A stretch of DNA of 64,000 nucleotides from Mycobacterium sp. 155 (GTDB lineage: Bacteria > Actinomycetota > Actinomycetes > Mycobacteriales > Mycobacteriaceae). A program made the translations under genes and the position numbers. Positions 35,289 to 42,355 of the stretch are shown here, in pieces; the stretch's first letter is position 1; each line of letters opens with the position of its first letter. The notes under the pieces are model-generated. The model did no database searches, had not been told where the DNA came from, and worked only from the letters and a program-made list of their open reading frames with translations. The stretch spans positions 3,329,184-3,393,183 of the forward strand of contig NZ_KB892705.1 in assembly GCF_000373905.1 (NCBI RefSeq). Reading direction: 5' to 3'.

Positions 35289-35577
35289 CTACGGTTTTTG
35301 CAGGTCAGCGGCCTATGTGACACTCCCAATCACCCACCAAGAGCGATCTTGACCGTCGTTTGACCTTAGGTCTGCGAAGCGGGGCATCCGAAACCGTTTG
35401 CTGGTGTTTACCTGCGACTACGATCCTGGCGGGCAGCGCCCACCCGACACCGCCACCGGGACCGCCACGCAGACCGTGACCTCGCATGCCCCCGAACGCG
35501 ACCACCACGAGCAGCAGTCCGGAAACCATCGCTGATCCGGCGCTGCGCCTCGGCGAGATGTGTACTGCCGCAAAAGA
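35289..35577. other. Gene-poor stretch 3' of tRNA-Gly
   Basis: No convincing gene is seen here. A minus-strand ORF (35305-35529, 74 codons) opens with a hydrophobic run, VSGLLLVVVAFGG, but its second half is Arg-rich out-of-character sequence and its start lacks a good ribosome binding site. I leave it unannotated. This is the left part of the possible tRNA-flanked insertion. Confidence 0.4.
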
Positions 35578-35614
35578 TCCGCGGGGACGGCCGAGATCCG
35601 GCCATCCCCGCGGA
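35578..35614 (-). terminator. Strong hairpin terminator of the exported-protein gene
   Basis: The arms TCCGCGGGGACGGCC (35578-35592) and GGCCATCCCCGCGGA (35600-35614) pair over 15 positions with one mismatch and a 7-nt loop. It lies 46 bp after the stop of the leftward gene at 35660. There is no T-tract on the minus-strand side, which is common for mycobacterial terminators. Confidence 0.65.
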
Positions 35615-35659
35615 CGGGTCCCCTCACGACGCGGGAGTGTTGCTCTGCTTCAGCAGAGT

Positions 35660-37474
35660 TCAGTCATCGCTGCCGGAGGAGTCGTTGCCGCGGTCGGACT
35701 TCGAAGCGCCACCGGCGGAGGGACTGCCGGCCTTGCCGTCCTTGCTGCTCGAAGCGATATTGCCGGACCGATGGCTGAAGTTGCCCCGCCGAGAGTCGTT
35801 ACGACCCGCAGCGTCGCTCGACCCTGCGCCGTCACGCGAAGACGTGGTGTTGTCGCTCGATCCACTGTTGGCCGCCCCGCCGCGTTCCCGGTCGGTCCGT
35901 AGTGACTTGTCGATCGAACCGCGGGTATTCGCACCGATGCGCGCCAGGGTTCCGCGGGGGGAGTTGGTCGCCTTCGGCTTCTTGACGATCGACTTGCTTT
36001 CGCTGGAGGCGCCCTCGGCGGAAGACCCGTCAGTCGAGGGTGCCGGTGTCGATGTAGTGTCGTTGGCTTCAGCGGTCGCCGCATCTGTACCGGTCACCGC
36101 GTCGGCCTCGGCGGGCGCCGAGGTGCCGACCTTCTCATCGTCTCGAAGCGTGGTGAGCCCCCCGGCGGAAGCGGCTGCTTCAGTCGATCCGGGGGTCTGC
36201 TTGAGCCCAGGTGCCGATGCAGTGTCGCCGTCCGAGATCGGCGAGTCCACCTTGAGCGTGACGGTGTTGGTGCCGAGCGGGATGTCGGTCAACGACCCGG
36301 ACGTCAACATGGTCCGCGACTCAGGGCGGGCGGTGTCCGTGGCCTGCTGTGGATCCGGTTGCGGACGAGGCCCGATCTCCAACGACTTGATGACCTCCCG
36401 GACTGCCTGGTTGAAGAAGAAGTCAAAGGTGCCACCGACTGAGGTGCTGCCGTTGGCCCGAGTGGTCAGCGGGGTGAAGATGCCCGGGAATGCCTGCGCC
36501 GGGTACGGCTGACCGGTGGTGGGATCGATTGCGCCCTCACCCGTTTCGGGGTCGATGAAGGACGGTATGTATCCGTTGAGGAAGGCGTTGGTGATCCTGG
36601 CCGGTGCGTTCACCAACCCACTGATCGCCGTTTCGTAGTCGCCGTTCTTCAGCGCCAATACGGTGGCATCGAGAATCTCCATGGTCTGGATGCTCGCGGT
36701 GATCGTCGGTGCCATCACCGCGCGGGCGGCATTGCCCAGAACTGCGCGAGACAGCAGACCCGCCCCGTATCCGGATCGCGGGTTGCCTGCCGCGTCGAGG
36801 GGATCCATCCAGGTGGTCCCCAGGATCCGGGCGATCGGGCCGAAACCGGCCTCCTCGAGGAAGTCGCCGGGAACACGGAAGGCGTCGAGAAGTTCTCCTC
36901 GACCGTCACCCAGCACGTCCACCAGTACCCAGACGTTGATCTCGCTGAATGCGTCGAGGAATTCGCCCGCCGCGACATCACCGGCCATCCGCTGCAGGAT
37001 GGCCGGTAGACCGGTGATGGCGTTCTGCAAGGTCTCGCCGGCTCCGGAACCGCCGGCGGCCAGACGCTCGAGATACTCGGCATTGGTCAGTGCGCCCAAC
37101 AGACGCTGCGGATCTGCGTTGGTGAACATGCCGGTGAGTTCGGCTTGGATGTCCGGGTCGCTCAGGGTGTCCGACAAGTCTGATGACGCACCCGAGATCG
37201 CTTCGCCGAGATCGCCCACATTGGTGGTCAGATTGGTGAATGTGTTCAGCCATACGGTCAAAGGATTGTCGAACGCAGAAAGCCCGATGGCGGCCTCTGA
37301 TATCTGGCGGACCTCCGGCATGGTCGGCGTCACGACCACCGGCGTCATGGCCAGGGCGCCGGCCCCGACCATCGCGACACTCCCAATTGCGAACTTGGTC
37401 CGGCGAGACAGCGGTCGTGCGGGGCGGGTTTCGTAGTCGCATTCCCACGACTGGGTACGACGTAGTGCCTGCAT
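35660..37474 (-). CDS. Large exported mycobacterial protein of unknown function with Ser/Lys-rich tail
   Basis: This is a 604-residue protein. Near the N-terminus PLSRRTKFAIGSVAMVGAGA and LAMTPVVVTPT form an export signal with an arginine pair (possibly Tat). The next ~340 residues form a helical domain typical of a mycobacteria-specific exported family (LSAFDNPLTVWLNTFTNLTT; GEFLDAFSEINVWVLVDVLG). Residues ~380-604 are low complexity, Ser/Thr/Ala/Lys-rich and probably disordered in the cell wall. AAGGAGAGG stands directly before the ATG at 37474, so the longer ORF start at 37549 is rejected. It lies within the segment between the tRNA-Gly and its 3' copy. No function can be given. Confidence 0.75.
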   Translation of the reverse strand: MQALRRTQSWECDYETRPARPLSRRTKFAIGSVAMVGAGALAMTPVVVTPTMPEVRQISEAAIGLSAFDNPLTVWLNTFTNLTTNVGDLGEAISGASSDLSDTLSDPDIQAELTGMFTNADPQRLLGALTNAEYLERLAAGGSGAGETLQNAITGLPAILQRMAGDVAAGEFLDAFSEINVWVLVDVLGDGRGELLDAFRVPGDFLEEAGFGPIARILGTTWMDPLDAAGNPRSGYGAGLLSRAVLGNAARAVMAPTITASIQTMEILDATVLALKNGDYETAISGLVNAPARITNAFLNGYIPSFIDPETGEGAIDPTTGQPYPAQAFPGIFTPLTTRANGSTSVGGTFDFFFNQAVREVIKSLEIGPRPQPDPQQATDTARPESRTMLTSGSLTDIPLGTNTVTLKVDSPISDGDTASAPGLKQTPGSTEAAASAGGLTTLRDDEKVGTSAPAEADAVTGTDAATAEANDTTSTPAPSTDGSSAEGASSESKSIVKKPKATNSPRGTLARIGANTRGSIDKSLRTDRERGGAANSGSSDNTTSSRDGAGSSDAAGRNDSRRGNFSHRSGNIASSSKDGKAGSPSAGGASKSDRGNDSSGSDD

Positions 37475-37852
37475 GGCCTCTCCTTGTGCATTCAATGTGA
37501 ATTTCCTGTGCAAGTCCTGGAGATTAGGTGGGAGATATCTGAGAAACAACGGGGCAACCTAACTATCGCCCTGAACAGCACTTTTATTGTCACCGTTGGG
37601 GTCTCCGCAAACCTCACCGGCGCCAGGAGGCGAGCTGAGGGCGCTTCACGGCAGCCAAAGTGGGCCCGATTCAGGCGCCGGAGGCGCTACCGATCGCTAC
37701 CGATCGCTACCGATGGGCAGCGTGTTCAGGTATGCGGCGTGAGCCGCCCAGGTTCTGAGAAGCACTGCAACTGATCGCAGATCGGACCCGCCGGGCCAGA
37801 TCCGACGAAAGTAATGGTGCCGCTGAGCATCGTCACGCGCGCACAAGGCACG
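37475..37852. other. Intergenic region with promoter of the exported-protein gene and a 10-bp triple repeat
   Basis: No supported gene lies in these 378 bp. The part 37475-37640 is AT-richer and should hold the promoter for the leftward gene. At 37685-37714 the decamer CGCTACCGAT is repeated exactly three times in tandem. The remainder is 3' flank of the MarR-type gene. Confidence 0.55.
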
Positions 37853-38431
37853 CTATAGCGTGTTGTTCTGCGTGACAGCGTCGCGCACGGTACCGGAATG
37901 CGGCAGTACGACGGTCATTTCCAACTCTGTTTCGACGGCGCGTGAAATACGCTCCAATGGTGCCAGCGCATCCTTGAGCGCGATGATCTCCGCCACCGTG
38001 AGTTCGGTCAATATCGCGTCGAGAAGCCCGTTGACGGCCTCACGCTGCAACGTTGAGCCCGCGTCGGTGATCTCGATCCACGAAACGCGTTGGTCGGATG
38101 GGTCCCGGAAGCGTCTGACCAGGCCGAGGCGCTCGAGCCGGCTCACTGCCTGCGTTACTGTGGGTGCGGAAACTTTGCTCAATTCCGCGATGTCAGCTGT
38201 GCGTAACGGCCCCTTCTTCCGCAGGGTGTAGAGCAGCGAACACTGCGTCAGGGTCAATCCTCCCGCCGAGACCTGCTCGTGGTCCCGACGCCGGAAGGCA
38301 GAGGTCAGATGGAACAGCCACCAGTGGAGCTTCTCTGCGGCATCGGCGGGGTCGTCTGCTGTGCTAGGCGATTCGACCTCACGCCTGGCCACGGCAACCC
38401 CGGGCACGGAAAAACGCGGTCGATTCCTCAT
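37853..38431 (-). CDS. MarR-family transcriptional regulator
   Basis: This 192-residue protein has a winged helix of the MarR type: GGLTLTQCSLLYTLRKKGPL, then TADIAELSKVSAPTVTQAVS and RLERLGLVRRFRDPSDQRVS with the DxR wing motif at ~110-125. Dimerisation helices flank it on both sides (DAAEKLHWWLFHLTSAFRRR and the C-terminal helices). A ~30-residue Arg-rich N-terminal extension precedes them. GGGAGAG lies 5 nt before the ATG at 38431; the ORF can be extended to 38890 but that part does not look coding. Effector and targets are unknown. It lies in the possible tRNA-flanked insertion and could control the neighbouring exported protein. Confidence 0.85.
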   Translation of the reverse strand: MRNRPRFSVPGVAVARREVESPSTADDPADAAEKLHWWLFHLTSAFRRRDHEQVSAGGLTLTQCSLLYTLRKKGPLRTADIAELSKVSAPTVTQAVSRLERLGLVRRFRDPSDQRVSWIEITDAGSTLQREAVNGLLDAILTELTVAEIIALKDALAPLERISRAVETELEMTVVLPHSGTVRDAVTQNNTL

Positions 38432-38939
38432 CAAGGCTCTCCCACTCGCACGACGCGGTTGCTGGCGGTACGGTCGCGGAATCAAGGGTGGTCCTCGAAA
38501 GCCGCAGTGTTCCAGGGCGAACCGCCACGGATTGCGGGTAAGAGTAGCCGGTTCCGCATCTGTGCGGGTCCCCACGTCCTGCGGTGGCCGTCTGACCCGC
38601 CGGGCAGACGCAGAGCCGTCTTTTTCGCCGGAAACTGGACAGCCTTGTGTTTGCTCGCGTTGCGAGATGACGCGCTGTCGCTGAGCTCTACGGCTGATCA
38701 GCTTCCCGATGTCGCGATCGCGGTCATGAGGTGGGGCGTTGCGGCCCACACGAACCGATCGGCCAGAAACCCCGGCGCTTTCCGTTCGTAGTGCTGTGCG
38801 ACCAAACCATCGGGATGCAGCAAGCCAGACAAGATCTGTTCGCAATGGTGGCCCAATACTGCGCTTGAACTGCGCATTAGCGACCACCATAGCCAGCTAT
38901 TGCGACCCGTTCTAGAAGCGCTGATTTCGTTGTAGCAAA
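38432..38939. other. Gene-poor region upstream of the MarR-type gene
   Basis: About 500 bp without a convincing gene. A minus-strand frame (38698-38850 part) reads HYERKAPGFLADRFVWAATP, which looks protein-like and might be a gene fragment. It has no recognisable family and no good start. Base composition is more AT-rich than the neighbouring genes near 38850-38940. Confidence 0.4.
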
Positions 38940-38980
38940 TTCCCAAGCCGAATACGCGGGTTTCGAATCCCGTCGTCGGC
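38940..38980 (+). repeat. Degenerate copy of the tRNA-Gly 3' half (possible attachment-site remnant)
   Basis: This 41-bp sequence aligns with 35248-35287 (anticodon loop to 3' acceptor arm of tRNA-Gly) with 37 of 41 columns identical: three substitutions and one inserted T. It is in the same orientation as the tRNA. The 5' half of a tRNA is absent, so it is not a functional gene. A 3'-half tRNA duplicate is the classic scar left by a tRNA-targeting integrase. Confidence 0.7.
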
Positions 38981-39015
38981 GCCACGAAGATCAGTCATCA
39001 GTACGGTTCACAGAT

Positions 39016-39594
39016 ATGGAATCCGACGCAATCTGGCGCACCATCGACGAGCAGCGCAATGCACTTGCCGACCTGCTCGACACGTTCACCCCGGAACAGT
39101 GGTCGACGCAGTCCCTCTGCGAGGGCTGGACCGTGCGGGATGTTGCGGTCCACATCACGCAGTCGCAACTCGGCCGCAAGGACCTCGCGTTGGCGGCATT
39201 GAAGTCAGGCTTCCGTTTCGACGCCATGGTCCGCCGGTCGGCACTGACGGACCCGGCCACTCCACAGGACATCACCGCACGACTGCGGGCCATGGCCGGC
39301 TCGCGACGACGCTCACCGATGACCACCGAAGTCGACCCGCTGATGGACATCCTGGTGCACACCCAAGATATCTGTGCGCCACTGGGAATCGACCGACCCA
39401 TGCCCACCAAGGCAGCGGTTGCCGTCGCAGAACGGTTGTGGCACATGAAGTTTCCATTCAACCCACGGCGCGACCTGCCAGGCTACCGGTTCGTGGCCAC
39501 CGATGCGGGTTTTGCGGTGGGCCCGCAATGGGGAACCGTCAGAGAGGAACCCATCCGCGACATCGTGATGACCTTCGCGCGGCGCCGCCCTTGA
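39016..39594 (+). CDS. Maleylpyruvate isomerase-fold / DinB-like protein
   Basis: This 192-residue protein opens with AIWRTIDEQRNALADLLDTF, followed by LCEGWTVRDVAVHITQSQLG, the four-helix DinB-like/mycothiol-dependent family signature with a candidate metal-binding His. LMDILVHTQDICAPLGIDR near residue 117 gives the second His. The C-terminus RFVATDAGFAVGPQWGTVRE is typical of the group. It is the third member of this superfamily in the window. It stands alone, starting 35 bp after the tRNA 3'-half copy. Substrate unknown. Confidence 0.82.
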   Translation: MESDAIWRTIDEQRNALADLLDTFTPEQWSTQSLCEGWTVRDVAVHITQSQLGRKDLALAALKSGFRFDAMVRRSALTDPATPQDITARLRAMAGSRRRSPMTTEVDPLMDILVHTQDICAPLGIDRPMPTKAAVAVAERLWHMKFPFNPRRDLPGYRFVATDAGFAVGPQWGTVREEPIRDIVMTFARRRP

Positions 39595-39736
39595 GATCTC
39601 ATCCGACAGCAGTATTCCAGCCTGCCGCTGCGATGAAACCATGTCGAGGCCGATCACCAAACATGTGCGCCCACGCGCGTGTCCGCGGATCCTCCAGACG
39701 AGTCGGCCGCACGAGCATCTGGCAGAAGTAGCAGTG

Positions 39737-40396
39737 TCAGACGGTAGTTCGGGACCTGTTGTTGGAGTCAGGAGTGCTGGCCCGAGCTGTCACCGGTCGT
39801 GCGAACGGATAGCAGCACAGCCCGATCAGGAGCGCCGACAGGTGCCCGATCGCGGTGAAATTGATGTTGCCGACCAGGGCGGCCCCGAAATAGATGAACG
39901 CTGTGCCGAGATACACCCAACGCCACGGCCGCACGATGCGGTAGGCCAGCACGGCGCCCACCCCGACAAGGAAGTAGCTGACCCCGACGTCGCGTACCTG
40001 AACGAGTCGCGCGGGTGCGACGTGGTCGTGGATCGCCAGGTACAGCAGGCCTTCGCTGATGTAGGTGGCCAGTATGTGTGCGATCAAACCCACACTGAGC
40101 CAACGGATTTGGCCGAGCCAGCGTTCGGCGGGCGCGAGGATGAGGCTGAACAGCACCAAGTACGGAGCCCAGTACTGACCGTCGATCCAGAACAGACTGG
40201 TCGTCAGCACGTAGAGGGGATCGGTCTCCAGGTGGTGGATGTTGGTCGAACTCTGGACCAACAGGTCGTGCAACTCCCGGCCATGCGTTTGATGCTGAAC
40301 AATCGTGGTGGCCAGCAGGACAGCTAGCCACGCATAGGTCAGCGGGGCGCTGCGGACATATCGCCCCGCCGCCGTCAGCCACGATTTCACCTGCAC
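39737..40396 (-). CDS. Rhomboid-like membrane protein
   Basis: This 219-residue protein has six predicted membrane helices. Motifs suggestive of the rhomboid fold are GVSYFLVGVGAVLAY (Ser near residue 138 in a G-x-S context) and a later GHLSALLIGLC with a His, which could form the Ser-His dyad. Actinobacterial rhomboid-like proteins of this type may or may not be proteolytic, so protease activity is only suggested. Start is GTG at 40396 (alternative GTG at 40390). The neighbouring genes do not indicate a substrate. Confidence 0.65.
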   Translation of the reverse strand: MQVKSWLTAAGRYVRSAPLTYAWLAVLLATTIVQHQTHGRELHDLLVQSSTNIHHLETDPLYVLTTSLFWIDGQYWAPYLVLFSLILAPAERWLGQIRWLSVGLIAHILATYISEGLLYLAIHDHVAPARLVQVRDVGVSYFLVGVGAVLAYRIVRPWRWVYLGTAFIYFGAALVGNINFTAIGHLSALLIGLCCYPFARPVTARASTPDSNNRSRTTV

Positions 40397-40492
40397 AGCA
40401 CCAGTATGTGCATGTTAGCTGCCGCAGACGCTCGATTCCCGTGCGCAGCATGCTGTGAAGTAGCTGGGACGAACGCCTAAGCGGCCGACGAC

Positions 40493-41182
40493 TCAGCGCA
40501 GATAGACCTCACCACCGTTGGGGTAACCGCCGCCCGTGGTGGTGAGGTGTACGTGGTCGTAATGGCCGTAGCCGCTGCTCTGCGGACCGCTAGGCGTGTA
40601 GTAGGTGCCACGCCAGATCGCGTCCTGCAGCCCGAATCGGTCCGCATTCTTGAGCGCGTACGCCACGATGGCGTTGCCCAGCGCGATGCCATCGGCACTG
40701 CCGGGGTTGGGGATCATCACGTCGAGCGCCAAACCGTCGGGATGCCACCGCAGCGCGTCAGGGCGGACCCCGCCGATCTCGTGGATCTCGGGGAACGCGG
40801 CGCTGACGGCGCGGGCCGTGAGGATCGTGCGGACCTGCAGGCCCCGTTCGGGCGCGACCCCGACCGGCAGGAATCGGGGGACGACAGCGACGGGGACGAC
40901 GCGGTAACGCGACCGCGACGCCCCTTGCAGGGAGACGACGGCCATGCCCGATTCCTCGTCGGACGGGGCTGACGAGAACTTGCTCAGCACCGGTGTCACC
41001 ACCCGCAGACCATCCGCCATGCCGCCCTCGGCGACAGACCAAGCGGGCTGCGCGGCGGTGAACTCAGCGGCGCTGCCACCCGCCGCAAAGCACACCGCGA
41101 CCGAGGCGAGCAGAGCAGCCCCGACGGCCGGTGATACCCGCCGTCTGCTGGCTAATGCATGCCGCGCCACAGAGAGCACCAT
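40493..41182 (-). CDS. Exported protein with LAS/M15-type metallopeptidase motifs (Rv0320-like)
   Basis: This 229-residue protein has an N-terminal signal (AVGAALLASVAVCFAAGG) and a C-terminal domain. WHPDGLALDVMI gives an HxxxxxxD pattern and YGHYDHVHLTT gives an HxH pattern, the arrangement of zinc ligands in LAS/M15 D,D-peptidases. The same layout is seen in related actinobacterial exported domains that lack a tested activity. A role in peptidoglycan turnover is therefore plausible. The position between the GH16 gene and the dcd/tRNA region matches Rv0320 of M. tuberculosis. The ATG at 41182 is preferred over the upstream 41260 start because it leads directly into the signal peptide. Confidence 0.7.
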   Translation of the reverse strand: MVLSVARHALASRRRVSPAVGAALLASVAVCFAAGGSAAEFTAAQPAWSVAEGGMADGLRVVTPVLSKFSSAPSDEESGMAVVSLQGASRSRYRVVPVAVVPRFLPVGVAPERGLQVRTILTARAVSAAFPEIHEIGGVRPDALRWHPDGLALDVMIPNPGSADGIALGNAIVAYALKNADRFGLQDAIWRGTYYTPSGPQSSGYGHYDHVHLTTTGGGYPNGGEVYLR

Positions 41183-41303
41183 ACGAGCGCTCAAACATGG
41201 GCGCAGCAACCCCCCTGGTGATCTTGGAGTTTCCTCAGAGCCCCGCCAGATAACGCACAATTGTCTTCTTCAGCGTGCTGCGATACGTAATGCGAGCGGA
41301 CAC

Positions 41304-42200
41304 TCAGCCTTGGAAGACGCGGATCCAGTCGATCAGCATCTCGGCCGGGTAGCTGCCCCCACTGGGGTCGCGACCGCCTGAGCCGCCGATCGCGATGTTG
41401 AACACCGGCACCAGTGTGTAGCCGGGATCGTTGAATGGCCAGTCGTCCAGGGAGAACGCCGGCACCTGGAAGTACGGCTCCATGCCGGGGGCGTAGTCCT
41501 TCCAGAAGTACATGCCCTGCGGCGTCCACGACATGCGCCAGGTGTGCCAGCCACCATCGATCGGGTGGGGATCGGTGGCGAATGACTCGCCATCGAGACG
41601 GGCGTGCACCGTAGTTCCCGAAGGCCAGTCACGGTTGCCATACCACTCGACCAGATCGACCTCGCCACCGCGGACGGGATCGTCGTTGAGAAGCCAGAAA
41701 GCGGGCCAGGCCCCGTCGGTGAGGCAGTTGAGCTTGATGCGTGCCTCCCACGTGGTGCCGATGCCGCCGTGCCAGTTCCCGACGACCTTGGCGCTGGCGT
41801 ATTTCTCCTGGATGGTGGTGCCCGGCCCACGCGTCGCGCGGATCACCAGGTTGCCCTTGCCGTCCTGGAACACATGATCCGTGTCGGTCACGTACCGCCC
41901 CATGTTGAACGGCTTGTCCCACTCGACCGGGTTCTTGATGCTCTCCCGCTCCGGTACCAGGTACCACCACACCGGATCCGGTGGAGACCCAGCCGGTCCG
42001 TTGAATTCGTCTTGGAAGATGAACGTGGGTGGTGCAACAGCCGCCGGTGTCGGCGTCCCGGGCGCGGGCGCGATAGGTCCGGGCGGGTCAGCGCCGACGA
42101 CCGGGTCGGCGTTGGCTACCCCAGCAGGCAGCGCAACGGCTGCCACCCCCAGACCCATCATGAACATCACACTGCGACGATCCATATCAGGCACAGGCAC
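41304..42200 (-). CDS. Exported GH16-family glycoside hydrolase (beta-1,3-glucanase-like, Rv0315 type)
   Basis: In this 298-residue protein, a twin-arginine signal (MDRRSVMFMMGLGVAAVALP) is followed by a Pro/Ala linker and a beta-jelly-roll GH16 domain. The catalytic motif is GEVDLVEWYG (E-x-D-x-x-E, nucleophile and acid/base) near residue 178. Other conserved parts are FQDEFNGPAG at the domain start and the WHTWRMSWTPQGMYFW strand. The family cleaves beta-1,3- or related glucans; Rv0315 of M. tuberculosis is the clear relative, including the five-residue leader before MDRR. The native substrate in mycobacteria is unclear. Confidence 0.9.
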   Translation of the reverse strand: MPVPDMDRRSVMFMMGLGVAAVALPAGVANADPVVGADPPGPIAPAPGTPTPAAVAPPTFIFQDEFNGPAGSPPDPVWWYLVPERESIKNPVEWDKPFNMGRYVTDTDHVFQDGKGNLVIRATRGPGTTIQEKYASAKVVGNWHGGIGTTWEARIKLNCLTDGAWPAFWLLNDDPVRGGEVDLVEWYGNRDWPSGTTVHARLDGESFATDPHPIDGGWHTWRMSWTPQGMYFWKDYAPGMEPYFQVPAFSLDDWPFNDPGYTLVPVFNIAIGGSGGRDPSGGSYPAEMLIDWIRVFQG

Positions 42201-42355
42201 ACAATAGATGGGCTAAGCACGTTCTCGAGTACATAGGTGCTGTGAACATGTTCGCGACCCACCCGCGCTTACCGGTGCAATGGCGTAAACATGCAGATCA
42301 CCCCCGTTGAGCTCGATCGCGCGTATCGCGACGGGTAGCCCCCGGGCTCTACCCG

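Noticed and set aside
35305..35529. Small minus-strand ORF with a hydrophobic start
   Set aside because: Only the first 15 residues look like a signal or membrane segment; the rest is out-of-character sequence and no good ribosome binding site exists.
38698..38985. Minus-strand ORF near the tRNA 3'-half copy
   Set aside because: Part of it looks protein-like, but there is no family match or supported start and it runs through the tRNA-derived sequence; at most a gene fragment.
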